Notes: generated from the sequence alone by a model not told the origin. 64,000 bases of DNA from an uncultured Roseivirga sp. (GCA_947493005.1 CANLOY010000001.1:806001-870000), one strand, 5' to 3'; counted from the first letter of the stretch, positions 36,004-45,379 are shown. Numbers and translations: made by a program.

Positions 36004-36701
36004 CATTTTACACCACCAATAGTAGCTATACTTATCCTGTTTGGTTTACAATGAACCAATGTCTCAACAGCAGCAATCAAGGTAGACCCTGTCGTAAGCA
36101 CATCATCTACAAGCAGCACCCTCTGGTTTTCAAAAATTGTTTTATCCACTACATCAAAAACACCATTAGTACTTCTGATTCGGTTTACCTTATTCTTTCT
36201 CGTTAAAGAATCTATGTTTTTCATCTTAATTAACCCTTGGGTATTCATGGGTAGGTTCAACGCTTTCGACAACCCTTGACCAAAGTATTCGCTCTGATTA
36301 TAGCCTCTTGAGCTCATTCTTTTACGGTGTAAAGGAATTGGCACAATTAAATCATACCCATTTAGCAAGCCCCTTTTTGATAGATCATGCCCATACCATA
36401 AGCCTATAGTTTTTCCTATTTCTGGTAGGTTGCCATACTTCAGTTCATGAAGTAGTTTTTGAATTATCCCCCCTTTTATGAAGTAACAATAAATCAATAC
36501 ATACTCAATATCCACGACTCCTTGAAATTTTTCTCTGAACTGGGGAACTTCCAGCAAATGACTATTGCTTTTTGGTAAATTGTAATGACATTTCGGACAA
36601 AGATATTTACTGTTCTTAGGTAATAGATTATCGCAACCAATACATAAGTTTGGAAAGAACAGAGATACAAAATCAGAAAAGTAATTATTTAAAACTCCCA
36701 T
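36003..36701 (-). CDS. comF: ComF family phosphoribosyltransferase-like protein
   Basis: A 232-residue protein with an N-terminal four-cysteine zinc ribbon (CIGC and CPKC) and a PRTase domain with the PRPP loop VLLVDDVLTTGST (near 200). ComF is needed for DNA uptake during natural transformation in several bacteria. The frame can be extended to a GTG at 36725, but the ATG at 36701 leaves the usual short lead before LFFPNLCIGC and clears the divergent gene at 36728. Confidence 0.9.
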   Translation of the reverse strand: MGVLNNYFSDFVSLFFPNLCIGCDNLLPKNSKYLCPKCHYNLPKSNSHLLEVPQFREKFQGVVDIEYVLIYCYFIKGGIIQKLLHELKYGNLPEIGKTIGLWYGHDLSKRGLLNGYDLIVPIPLHRKRMSSRGYNQSEYFGQGLSKALNLPMNTQGLIKMKNIDSLTRKNKVNRIRSTNGVFDVVDKTIFENQRVLLVDDVLTTGSTLIAAVETLVHCKPNRISIATIGGVK

Positions 36702-36727
36702 AACAGATTTAATAAAGAAGTTCACAA

Positions 36728-37072
36728 ATGAGTTTAGTTCAAGACTTTAATGACTATAGGGCAAAAATGAATGACAAGATTCTTAAGGAAGACAATAAAG
36801 TACTTAAGAGGTTATTCAATTTGGATACAAATGCTTTTGCAGAAGGAGAGTTGGATATAAAGACCAAGGAAATTATCGGTTTAGCTTGTTCTATGGTTTT
36901 GCGTTGTGATGATTGCGTACGATATCATTTAGGAAAATGTCATGAAGTAGGTGTGACAACTAAAGAGGTTTTTGAGGCATTTTCAATTGCCAATCTTATC
37001 GGTGGAACTATTATAATACCACACCTTAGAAGAGCGGTTGAATATTGGGAAGAATTACAGCAAGAAGCCTAA
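36728..37072 (+). CDS. Carboxymuconolactone decarboxylase (AhpD-like) family protein
   Basis: All-alpha protein of 114 residues with the redox pair in LRCDDCVRYHLGKC and a following His, as in AhpD-type alkylhydroperoxidases. This suggests a thiol-based peroxide or disulfide function rather than ring decarboxylation. It is the first of a tight trio with the 119-residue protein and exodeoxyribonuclease III, so an oxidative-damage theme is plausible (inference). Confidence 0.9.
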   Translation: MSLVQDFNDYRAKMNDKILKEDNKVLKRLFNLDTNAFAEGELDIKTKEIIGLACSMVLRCDDCVRYHLGKCHEVGVTTKEVFEAFSIANLIGGTIIIPHLRRAVEYWEELQQEA

Positions 37073-37073
37073 C

Positions 37074-37433
37074 ATGTATAAGAAGGACCTTGAACTTCAG
37101 AAGAAATGGGTAAAGCTACTTGCAGAAATAGGTCAGACTATTGGTAAGAGGCCTAAAGACCTAAACGGTATGCTTTTTCTTATTGGGGTTCAAGAACTGG
37201 GTAAAGGAAAACAAGAGTTCTCTAAAGAAGAGAAGCAAGACCTAATGCACATTGCCATTTGCAAAGTGTTAAGCTACTCTGGTTATTATGAGTTAGGTGG
37301 CTTAGATGCAGAAGGTTGGCCACATTGGAAACCAACGAAAAGGCTGCCAAGGTTTGATTTGCTCGATCAGGAGAAACTATTAAAAATGCATATACTCGAG
37401 TATTTCGAGCATGAATACGGATTAAAAATATAG
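37074..37433 (+). CDS. Conserved-looking 119-aa protein of unknown function
   Basis: Cytoplasmic protein with helical first half (LELQKKWVKLLAEIGQTIG) and a W/H-rich segment (LDAEGWPHWKPTKRLPRF). The start is the ATG at 37074, one base after the upstream stop; the longer frame from 37038 overlaps that gene. Two bases separate it from xth, so all three are co-translated. I do not recognise the family. Confidence 0.78.
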   Translation: MYKKDLELQKKWVKLLAEIGQTIGKRPKDLNGMLFLIGVQELGKGKQEFSKEEKQDLMHIAICKVLSYSGYYELGGLDAEGWPHWKPTKRLPRFDLLDQEKLLKMHILEYFEHEYGLKI

Positions 37434-37435
37434 GT

Positions 37436-38194
37436 ATGAAAATCATCTCTTATAACGTCAACGGAATTCGCGCAGCACTGAAAAAGGGCTTTTTAGATTG
37501 GATGCAAGAAGAAAACCCTGATGTTCTTTGTTTGCAAGAACTCAAAGCAATGCCTGAACAAATAGAGCCCTTTTACGAAGCCCTCGGTTATAAAATGTAT
37601 TGCGAAACCGCAGAAAAAAAAGGTTATAGCGGGGTTGCTATTCTGTCCAAAGAGGAACCAAAGCATGTCGAGTATGGCTGCGGAAATGACCTTTACGATT
37701 CTGAGGGCAGGGTGATAAGAGCTGATTATGATAATTTTTCGGTAATGTCTGTTTATATGCCAAGTGGAACGAGTGGAGATATCAGGCAAGATTTCAAATA
37801 CGAATGGCTCGATTTCTTTTTTGATTATGCTCATGAAATTGCACAAAGTCAACCAAATCTGGTAATCAGCGGAGATTATAACATAGCCCATAACGAGATT
37901 GATATACACAACCCTGTTTCCAACAAAAATTCATCAGGTTTCTTACCTGAAGAAAGAGCATGGTTAAGTAAGTTCATAAATTCAGGTTTTACTGACACAT
38001 TCAGAATTTTCAACCCAGATCCGCATCATTATTCTTGGTGGAGTTACCGGGCCAATGCAAGAGCAAATAACAAGGGCTGGCGTATAGATTATCAGATGAC
38101 TTCAGAAAACCTGAAGGACAGATTAAGATCCGCTTCGATTCTGCCAGGTGCAAAACACTCAGATCACTGTCCGATTGTACTGGAAATTGACTGA
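37436..38194 (+). CDS. xth: Exodeoxyribonuclease III / AP endonuclease
   Basis: DNA repair nuclease of 252 residues in the exonuclease-endonuclease-phosphatase fold. Motifs: ISYNVNGIRAA, LCLQELKA (metal Glu), SVYMPSGT, SGDYNIAHNEID, WWSYRA, DYQMTS and the terminal KHSDHCPI with the catalytic His. It cuts at abasic sites and trims 3' ends. The length is as in XthA/ExoA proteins. Last gene of the 36728-38194 trio. Confidence 0.95.
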   Translation: MKIISYNVNGIRAALKKGFLDWMQEENPDVLCLQELKAMPEQIEPFYEALGYKMYCETAEKKGYSGVAILSKEEPKHVEYGCGNDLYDSEGRVIRADYDNFSVMSVYMPSGTSGDIRQDFKYEWLDFFFDYAHEIAQSQPNLVISGDYNIAHNEIDIHNPVSNKNSSGFLPEERAWLSKFINSGFTDTFRIFNPDPHHYSWWSYRANARANNKGWRIDYQMTSENLKDRLRSASILPGAKHSDHCPIVLEID

Positions 38195-38286
38195 ATAAGT
38201 ATTATATTCTCCTGTTTGTCAATTGTTTCACAATCCTTTAGTCAGGATTTGCGTAATTAAAGTGTAAATCAAATGTTCTAGAAGAG

Positions 38287-41200
38287 ATGGGGTCGAATAA
38301 TGAGCTGAAAAATCAACTTAAAGCCTATAAGTCCAAGTACTATAGGAATAGAGCCATTAAAGGCGCCATTATTTTTTCTGCTCTACTATTACTTTCATTT
38401 CTTGCCATAAACACAATCGAGTTTTCAGGGCGTTTAACAACAACAGGACGAGCGATACTACTTTACGGTTTTTTAGCACTCAACTTAATAGTCTTCTATA
38501 CACAGGTAGTAAAACACTTGCTTGTACTTAAGGACTCTCGAAAACAAATCAGCAATGAGGAAGCTGCAATACAAATTGGCAAATTTTTCCCCGATATTTC
38601 CGATAAACTATTGAATATCATTCAGTTAGAAAAATTGTCTGGTAAAGAAAATGAGTTGCTTATTGCGAGTATTAAACAAAAGAGTAATCAGATTCAGAAC
38701 ATTCCTTTTGTTAATGCAATTGATATAAAAGCCAATAAGAGATACTTAAGATACATTTACGCCCCTGCCACCATAATTGTACTGTTACTCATATTTCTTC
38801 CACAGTTTATAACTGAAAGTTCTACAAGAATCATCAAGTACAATAACAAGTTTGTTCCAGAGGCTCCCTTCAGCTTTTTAATTGATCAAGAAGGACTTCA
38901 AGGTTTTAAAGACGAATCTTTTTCTATAACTATTAATACAGAAGGAAGGTCTGCTCCAGAAATGGTCTTTGTATGGATAAATGAAAGAAAGATTAAGGCT
39001 GAACGAATTGGAAATGAGCATTTCGAATATCGCATTAACCGGCTAAAGGGGGATACTCGATTTAAAGTAGAAGCAGAAGGAATTACATCTTCAGAGTATT
39101 TGATAGAAGCCTTTGAAAGGCCATCTATTACACTATTTAGTATTGACATAGATTATCCTGACTATACAGGTAACCAAGATGAAAGCATTAAAAACTCTGG
39201 AAACCTAAGTGTTCCTGAAGGCACAAAAGTTAACTGGAAGTTTGATACCAAGAACACAGAGTCTGCAACGGTTTATTTCGAAAAATCAAACGAGAAGGTT
39301 GAAACGGAAAAAAATGGTAATGAGTCGTTTACACTTGAAAAAGAAGTGCGAAGCTCAAGCCCCTATTCAATTGCCTTAAAAAACCAATACAGTAGTAACC
39401 GAGATTCATTGAAATTTCAGATTGAAGTGATCAAAGATCGGTTTCCTGAAATTATACTTGATCAGTTTCAGGATACAGTACTTTACAAAAACATAGTTCT
39501 TGGTGGCAATATTAAAGATGATTATGGTTTTTCATCCTTAGCATTCAAATACTCTTATGAAGGTGGAAATCAAGAATATGAGTCCATTGAGATTCCGTAT
39601 AACAAAAGACTTACTGATCAGAGTTATTATCACGTTTTCACCCTCGATTCGGCTAAAATCAAAGCAGGAGGTGAGTTAACTTACTTCATGCAAGTATCTG
39701 ACAATGATGGTGTTAATGGAAGAAAAACAGTCAAATCAGCTACTTATACCTTCAAGATTCCATCATTAGAAGAGTTAGAGTCAGAAATTGAAAAAAGCAA
39801 TGAAAAGCTGCAAAGTGAAATAGACAAAACGCTACAGGATGCTGAAGAGCTTAACAAGATGATTGAGGAGGCCGATGAACGCCTTAAGACTAAGAAGGAG
39901 ATGGAGTGGCAAGATGAAAAACTCATGCAGGAAATTCTTGATCAAAAAGAGAAACTGGAAGAAAAGATTGAAGAGCTGAAAAAGGACAACCAGCTAAACA
40001 ATCAGAAGCTTGAGCAATTCAAACCCCAAGATGAATCTGTTAAACAGAAAATGGATCAGCTTCAGCAAATCATGAATAATGTGCTGGACGATGAAACCAA
40101 GAAGCTCTATGATGAACTTAGGGAGTTACTAGAGGAAAACTCAGATATAGAAGAGTTTCGTGACCAAATGGAGGAGCTTAAAGATAACAGTGGAAACCTT
40201 GAAAAGGACATTGAAAGAACGTTAGAACTATTCAAAAAGCTTCAGTTTGATATGAAACTAGAGGAGAACATCGAAAAGCTTCAGGAGCAAATAGAAGATC
40301 AGGAAGAACTTAATCAGGATACTCAAAACGGTGAAAAGAGCAATGAGGAGCTAGCTGAAGAGCAAAAGAAAGAAAGGGATGATATCAACAAACTTCAGGA
40401 GGAGCTTGACAAACTAAATGAACTCAACCAGGAACGAAAAAACCCTGAAGCATTACCAGATGATCTCAACGAACAACTAGAAGAAGTTAAAGAAGAGCAA
40501 AAGAAAGCAGAAGAAGAGCTAAAAGGAGAAAAAGACGAGAATAAGTCCGGTTCTGAAGAAAATAAAGAAGGGGAGCAAGAGAAAAGTGAAAGTGGTGAGC
40601 AGAACAGCGAACAGCAAGAAAATGAAGAGAGTTCTGAATCACAAAAGCAAAACCAGCAACAACAGCAACAGAATAAGCAGCAAAGGCAAAATGCTTCTAA
40701 ACCTCAGAAAAAGGCTGCTGAAAAAATGAAAGAGGTGAAGAAAGGGCTAGAATCGATGCAAAGCAGCATGCAGATGGAACAGCAAATGGAGAATATGGAG
40801 AATCTCCGTGATTTGGTGGATAATCTGGTAACACTCTCTTTTAATCAAGAAGGGCTTATGAATGAGTTCAAGGAGATACGTCAGAGCGACCCACGTTATG
40901 TAAAGTTATCTCAACAACAACTCAAACTACAAGACGATTCTCAAATCATACAAGACAGTCTTATCTCTCTTTCTCAACGTGTATTTCAAATATCATCATT
41001 TGTTATGCGTGAACTAGAAGAAATGAACCGTCAAATGGATGGTGCCGTTGAAACGCTTAAAGAAAAAAGAGTCAATCAAGCAGTCGGTAAGCAGCAATTT
41101 GCAATGACTTCAATCAATAACCTTGCGCTACTATTAGATGATGTTCTTCAGCAAATGCAGCAGCAAATGGCCAATCAAATGGGTTCTGGAAAGGGTAAAC

Positions 41201-41730
41201 CAGGTCAGAAAAACAAGCCTCAAATGGGTGGATTAAGCGATTTGCAAAAACAATTGAGTCAACAAATACAAGATTTAAAAGGAAGTGGCAAGTCAGGAAG
41301 ACAGCTTTCGGAAGAGCTAGCCAAGTTAGCCTCTCAACAGGAAAGGCTCAGAAATGCATTAGAAAATTTTGAAACCGGTCTGGATGGAAATAAATTGGGA
41401 GAAAAAATTGATAAGCTTATCGATCAAATGGAACAAAACGAGTGGGATTTGATCAATAAGAATATCACAGACGAAACTGTTCAAAGACAACAAGATATTC
41501 TAACGAGACTACTAGAAGCAGAAAATTCTGTTCAAGAAAGAGGTGAAGATGATCAGAGGAAGGGTAGAACAGCTCTAGATTATGACTTGTCCATTCCAGA
41601 ATCTCTGAACGAATATCTAAAGGCAAAAGAAAAGGAAATAGAATTATTAAGAACGATTCCTGCAAAACTCAATCCTTATTATAAGAAAGAAACCAACAAG
41701 TACTTTAAAAAGATTAAGGAAAAGAATTGA
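38287..41730 (+). CDS. DUF4175 family giant membrane protein with coiled-coil, Q/E-rich core
   Basis: Protein of 1147 residues. Three membrane helices lie in the first 180 residues, followed by a periplasmic Ig-like region (to about 500). Then comes a very long charged helical region with heptad-like E/K/L repeats and a Gln-rich stretch (about 780-810), and a final helical domain. This is the layout of Bacteroidota DUF4175 proteins, whose function is not known. The repetitive residues are low-complexity protein, not DNA repeats. The next gene starts nine bases after the stop. Confidence 0.88.
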   Translation: MGSNNELKNQLKAYKSKYYRNRAIKGAIIFSALLLLSFLAINTIEFSGRLTTTGRAILLYGFLALNLIVFYTQVVKHLLVLKDSRKQISNEEAAIQIGKFFPDISDKLLNIIQLEKLSGKENELLIASIKQKSNQIQNIPFVNAIDIKANKRYLRYIYAPATIIVLLLIFLPQFITESSTRIIKYNNKFVPEAPFSFLIDQEGLQGFKDESFSITINTEGRSAPEMVFVWINERKIKAERIGNEHFEYRINRLKGDTRFKVEAEGITSSEYLIEAFERPSITLFSIDIDYPDYTGNQDESIKNSGNLSVPEGTKVNWKFDTKNTESATVYFEKSNEKVETEKNGNESFTLEKEVRSSSPYSIALKNQYSSNRDSLKFQIEVIKDRFPEIILDQFQDTVLYKNIVLGGNIKDDYGFSSLAFKYSYEGGNQEYESIEIPYNKRLTDQSYYHVFTLDSAKIKAGGELTYFMQVSDNDGVNGRKTVKSATYTFKIPSLEELESEIEKSNEKLQSEIDKTLQDAEELNKMIEEADERLKTKKEMEWQDEKLMQEILDQKEKLEEKIEELKKDNQLNNQKLEQFKPQDESVKQKMDQLQQIMNNVLDDETKKLYDELRELLEENSDIEEFRDQMEELKDNSGNLEKDIERTLELFKKLQFDMKLEENIEKLQEQIEDQEELNQDTQNGEKSNEELAEEQKKERDDINKLQEELDKLNELNQERKNPEALPDDLNEQLEEVKEEQKKAEEELKGEKDENKSGSEENKEGEQEKSESGEQNSEQQENEESSESQKQNQQQQQQNKQQRQNASKPQKKAAEKMKEVKKGLESMQSSMQMEQQMENMENLRDLVDNLVTLSFNQEGLMNEFKEIRQSDPRYVKLSQQQLKLQDDSQIIQDSLISLSQRVFQISSFVMRELEEMNRQMDGAVETLKEKRVNQAVGKQQFAMTSINNLALLLDDVLQQMQQQMANQMGSGKGKPGQKNKPQMGGLSDLQKQLSQQIQDLKGSGKSGRQLSEELAKLASQQERLRNALENFETGLDGNKLGEKIDKLIDQMEQNEWDLINKNITDETVQRQQDILTRLLEAENSVQERGEDDQRKGRTALDYDLSIPESLNEYLKAKEKEIELLRTIPAKLNPYYKKETNKYFKKIKEKN

Positions 41731-41738
41731 GCCCCTCC

Positions 41739-42140
41739 ATGAAGAAGATTAATATAGAAATACCATCGCTTGTTGAAAACATTCGAATTGTAGAGAGCTT
41801 TATTGACAATGCCAAAGAGAAATACTCTCTCAACGATGATCTCTATGGCAACATTATGATAGCTGTAACTGAATCTGTTAATAATGCCATCATTCACGGA
41901 AACAAATTAGATAAAGACAAATCAGTATCTCTTTCCGCATATCTACAAGATGAACAGATTGTTTTTACCATTGACGATATGGGTGCTGGTTTTGACCATT
42001 CAAACCTTCCTGACCCTACGGCACCAGAGAATATTGAAAAGATTGGTGGTAGGGGCATATTCCTTATCAAGAATCTAGCCGATGAAGTAGACTTTAAAAA
42101 AGACGGTCGTTCCGTACAGCTCACTTTCTACCTCAACTAA
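41739..42140 (+). CDS. Anti-sigma regulatory factor / RsbW-like serine kinase
   Basis: GHKL ATPase domain protein of 133 residues: N-box AVTESVNNAIIHGN and GGRGIFLIKNLADEV for ATP binding. Such proteins bind and inactivate sigma factors or phosphorylate anti-anti-sigma proteins, but no SpoIIAA-like or sigma gene lies beside it. The ATG at 41739 is preferred over the TTG at 41727, which overlaps the DUF4175 stop. TAATG overlap (one base) with ybeY suggests translational coupling. Confidence 0.9.
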   Translation: MKKINIEIPSLVENIRIVESFIDNAKEKYSLNDDLYGNIMIAVTESVNNAIIHGNKLDKDKSVSLSAYLQDEQIVFTIDDMGAGFDHSNLPDPTAPENIEKIGGRGIFLIKNLADEVDFKKDGRSVQLTFYLN

Positions 42141-42568
42141 TGTCAGATATACACTTCTTTCAAGAAGAGATTACATTTGACCTTCAACATCAAACCATAC
42201 TAACACAGTGGATTAATCATGTCGTTAGCCTGGAAAAACAGGAAATTGATATAATTAGTTTTATTTATTGTTCAGACAACTATTTGCTCGACATCAATAA
42301 AACATATTTAGATCATGATTACTATACTGATATCATAACTTTTGATAATCGCGATTCTGCTGAAGAGCCTATCAACTCCGACATATTTATATCTATAGAT
42401 AGGATAAAGGATAATGCCAAAACCATGAATGTAACTTTCGAGCTCGAACTACATCGAGTAATGGTTCATGGTGTTTTACATCTTCTTGGTTATAAGGACA
42501 AGACAGATGCCGAAAAAAATGAGATGAGAGAAAGAGAAGAAGCTTCTTTATCTTTGCTTCAAATTTGA
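42140..42568 (+). CDS. ybeY: Endoribonuclease YbeY (rRNA maturation)
   Basis: A 142-residue zinc RNase for 16S rRNA 3' processing and ribosome quality control. The motif HGVLHLLGYKDKTDAEK provides two histidines, while the third His of the usual HGxLHxxGYDH is replaced (GYKD). As I recall this is common in Bacteroidota YbeY. TDIITFDN near residue 70 is typical. It directly precedes the parS/mnmG region. Confidence 0.93.
   Translation: MSDIHFFQEEITFDLQHQTILTQWINHVVSLEKQEIDIISFIYCSDNYLLDINKTYLDHDYYTDIITFDNRDSAEEPINSDIFISIDRIKDNAKTMNVTFELELHRVMVHGVLHLLGYKDKTDAEKNEMREREEASLSLLQI
42549..42556 (+). promoter_or_regulatory. -7 box (TATCTTTG) for mnmG inside the end of ybeY
   Basis: Exact TAnnTTTG match. 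The transcript would start near 42563 and run through both parS sites into mnmG. A ParB complex on these sites might affect this promoter (inference). Confidence 0.35.
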
Positions 42569-42580
42569 ACTATTCACTAG

Positions 42581-42596
42581 TGTTCCACGTGAAACA
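42581..42596. promoter_or_regulatory. parS site 1 (ParB binding)
   Basis: TGTTCCACGTGAAACA is identical to the bacterial parS consensus (TGTTNCACGTGAAACA). ParB binds it, spreads and loads SMC for origin segregation. It lies 19 bp from a second site, in the short gap between ybeY and mnmG. Confidence 0.9.
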
Positions 42597-42615
42597 TTTA
42601 AATCAAGTTGATGAG

Positions 42616-42631
42616 TGTTCCACGTGGAACA
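42616..42631. promoter_or_regulatory. parS site 2 (perfect palindrome)
   Basis: TGTTCCACGTGGAACA is a perfect 16-bp palindrome of the parS type. If mnmG were started at the upstream GTG (42615), the site would be translated as MFHVEQ, a false N-terminus. Two adjacent sites near gidA fit an origin-proximal parS cluster. Confidence 0.88.
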
Positions 42632-42644
42632 GTTGATTTTAACC

Positions 42645-44510
42645 ATGTATCCTAATTACGATGTTATAGTTGTTGGTGCAGGTCATGCCGGCTGCGAGGC
42701 CGCTAATGCCGCTGCAAAAATGGGCTCCAAAGTGTTGCTCATAACCATGAACATGAACACTATTGCTCAAATGTCATGCAACCCTGCTATGGGTGGCGTA
42801 GCAAAAGGTCAGATTGTTCGAGAAATTGATGCACTTGGTGGTATGTCGGGTATTATTTCCGACAAATCTATGATTCAATTTCGTATGCTCAACAAATCGA
42901 AAGGACCTGCTATGTGGAGCCCAAGGACCCAAAATGACAGAATGAGATTTGCGGAAGAATGGAGGCTGGCTCTCGAGGCCAATCCAAATGTCGATTTCTG
43001 GCAAGAAATGGTAACTGGAATCATTGTAGAAGATAATCGCGCTGTAGGAGTTACAACTGGAATGGGCATAGAATTCAGGTCTAAGTCTGTAATACTTACC
43101 TCTGGAACCTTTCTCAATGGTGTTATACACATAGGTGAAAAACAGTTCGGAGGGGGAAGAACAGGCGAAGGAGCATCAAAAGGAATCACAGAACAGTTGG
43201 TAACCCTTGGATTTGAAGCCGGCAGAATGAAAACCGGTACACCACCAAGAGTAGATGGTCGATCGCTCGATTATTCCAAAATGGAAGAGCAGGCAGGTGA
43301 TACCGAACCAGAAAAATTCTCTTTTAGCTCCATAACCAGCACGCTTAAAGAACAAAGGAGTTGCTACATTACCTATACCAACCCTGATGTTCATGAAACT
43401 TTAGAGAAGGGGTTCGACAAGTCGCCTATGTTCAATGGGCGAATTCAAGGTATAGGCCCTCGTTATTGTCCATCAATTGAGGACAAGATCAATCGGTTTG
43501 CCGAACGTAATCGTCATCAAATATTTGTTGAACCAGAAGGTTGGAACACGGTTGAAATCTATGTGAATGGATTTTCCACATCTCTACCTGAGGATATTCA
43601 ATATGAAGCCATGAGAAAGATACCTGGGTTCGAAAATGTCAAAATGTTCAGGCCTGGATATGCCATAGAGTACGACTATTTTCCTCCCACCCAACTCGAC
43701 AATACATTAGAAACTCGACTGGTTCATAACCTATATTTTGCAGGCCAAATCAATGGAACCACCGGCTATGAAGAAGCAGCTTGTCAAGGTCTAATTGCAG
43801 GAATTAATGCTCATCAAAAAATTAATGAACAAGATGCTTTTACACTGACAAGATCAGAAGCTTATATTGGGGTTCTTATCGATGATCTAATTAACAAAGG
43901 TACAGATGAACCTTACCGAATGTTTACTTCAAGAGCTGAACATCGAATACTTCTCAGACAAGACAACGCAGATATAAGGCTAACCTCTAAGGGGCATGCG
44001 ATTGGTTTAACTACAGATGAAAGGTTCAATCAAATGAAAGACAGGCTAAATCAAATACAGAAATTACTGAATGACCTGAATCAGAAGAAGGTTGACCCTG
44101 CAACAGTTAACCCTCTACTCAATAAATTGAACACCGCAGAAATTCAACATAGAACCACGTTCACAAAACTTATCAAAAGACCCCAAATTAACATCACCGA
44201 TCTCTCTCACATAAACGAAGAAACTGCAGATTATCTAAGCAAGTATGATAAAACTGTAATGGAAGGTGCTGATATACATATTAAGTATGAGGATTATATT
44301 GATAAAGAAACTAAGCTGGCTCAAAGAATAGCTGAGTTAGATCAACTAGCCATTAAGGATTCATTAGATTTCACTTCAATAACTGCGCTATCGTCTGAAG
44401 CAAAAGAGAAATTGAATAAGATAAAACCCAAGACTATTGGGCAAGCTTCAAGAATAAGCGGAGTGTCTCCCGCAGATATATCTGTTCTAATGGTATACAT
44501 GGGTAAATAA
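42645..44510 (+). CDS. mnmG: tRNA uridine-5-carboxymethylaminomethyl modification enzyme MnmG (GidA)
   Basis: FAD-dependent enzyme of 621 residues that, with MnmE, modifies wobble U34 of several tRNAs. The FAD site is VVGAGHAGCEAA at the N-terminus; SCNPAMGGVAKGQIV, TGTPPRVDGRS and NGTTGYEEAA are diagnostic. A C-terminal helical domain ends in SRISGVSPADISVLMVY. I choose the ATG at 42645; the frame to the GTG at 42615 runs through parS. The gene was named gidA for its place next to oriC in other bacteria. Confidence 0.97.
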   Translation: MYPNYDVIVVGAGHAGCEAANAAAKMGSKVLLITMNMNTIAQMSCNPAMGGVAKGQIVREIDALGGMSGIISDKSMIQFRMLNKSKGPAMWSPRTQNDRMRFAEEWRLALEANPNVDFWQEMVTGIIVEDNRAVGVTTGMGIEFRSKSVILTSGTFLNGVIHIGEKQFGGGRTGEGASKGITEQLVTLGFEAGRMKTGTPPRVDGRSLDYSKMEEQAGDTEPEKFSFSSITSTLKEQRSCYITYTNPDVHETLEKGFDKSPMFNGRIQGIGPRYCPSIEDKINRFAERNRHQIFVEPEGWNTVEIYVNGFSTSLPEDIQYEAMRKIPGFENVKMFRPGYAIEYDYFPPTQLDNTLETRLVHNLYFAGQINGTTGYEEAACQGLIAGINAHQKINEQDAFTLTRSEAYIGVLIDDLINKGTDEPYRMFTSRAEHRILLRQDNADIRLTSKGHAIGLTTDERFNQMKDRLNQIQKLLNDLNQKKVDPATVNPLLNKLNTAEIQHRTTFTKLIKRPQINITDLSHINEETADYLSKYDKTVMEGADIHIKYEDYIDKETKLAQRIAELDQLAIKDSLDFTSITALSSEAKEKLNKIKPKTIGQASRISGVSPADISVLMVYMGK

Positions 44511-45379
44511 TGTCTGAATCAATCAATAAGTGCCTACTCTGTGGAAATGAACAACTCAATCCACAATCTGAAATCAGAGACTTCTTTGGAGATCAAGAGG
44601 TATTTCAATTGATCTCCTGTAATCAATGCAATACTCTATATACAAGTCCACGTCCAGATGAGAAATCAATCATAACTTACTATAAATCAAATAGTTATAT
44701 ATCTCATGGTGATAAAATCAACCCAATATTCGATAACATATACAAATCGATACAACAACTCAACTTCAAATACAAGCATAACATTCTGAAGAAGTATACA
44801 CTTACTAGGAATCACCTTGATTTTGGTTGCGGATCTGGTTCATTCCTGCAATACTTGAAAGACAAAAGTTGGAACGTAACTGGTATCGAGCCGGATCAAC
44901 AAGCAAGACAACAGAACCAAAAACTTGTTATTCAGGCCTCACTTGATAATATCAGCCCTAAAGACCAATTCAGTTCAATAACACTCTTCCATGTACTTGA
45001 ACACATCCATCAGTTGGAAACCACTCTTAAATCGCTTGTTAATCACTTGGACAAAAACGGAGTACTAGTTCTCGCACTTCCTAATTTTCTATCTTTAGAT
45101 GCCAAGCACTATCAGGAATATTGGGCTGGGTATGATGTACCAAGGCATTTGTACCATTTCTCACAAAAAAGTATACATCAGTTAGCCAAAACATTTGGTC
45201 TGAATATTGTTGCCACACACCCGATGAAATTCGACAGTTATTATGTTAGCTTACTATCAGAACAGTACAAGACAGGGAAAAAAAATTACATTCGTGCTTT
45301 TCTTAATGGGTATAGGTCCAATCGTAAAGCAAAAAAGAGCGGGGAGTACAGTAGCCTAATATATGTTTTAAGTAAATGA
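44510..45379 (+). CDS. Class I SAM-dependent methyltransferase with N-terminal zinc ribbon
   Basis: A 289-residue protein. CLLCGN and SCNQCNTLYTSPRP form a treble-clef-like zinc site, then HLDFGCGSGSFL binds SAM (near 103) and TLFHVLEHIHQ is motif II. Proteins of this layout modify cell-surface sugar precursors or lipids. It overlaps mnmG by one base (TAATG) and the next gene by four. Confidence 0.88.
   Translation: MSESINKCLLCGNEQLNPQSEIRDFFGDQEVFQLISCNQCNTLYTSPRPDEKSIITYYKSNSYISHGDKINPIFDNIYKSIQQLNFKYKHNILKKYTLTRNHLDFGCGSGSFLQYLKDKSWNVTGIEPDQQARQQNQKLVIQASLDNISPKDQFSSITLFHVLEHIHQLETTLKSLVNHLDKNGVLVLALPNFLSLDAKHYQEYWAGYDVPRHLYHFSQKSIHQLAKTFGLNIVATHPMKFDSYYVSLLSEQYKTGKKNYIRAFLNGYRSNRKAKKSGEYSSLIYVLSK

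Noticed and set aside
37493-37909. Antisense frame of 138 codons in xth
   Set aside because: Opposite to conserved exonuclease III motifs; no independent support.
40300-40720. Apparent repeats in the DUF4175 gene
   Set aside because: They come from Glu/Lys/Gln-rich coiled-coil codons and are not tandem DNA repeats or a CRISPR array.
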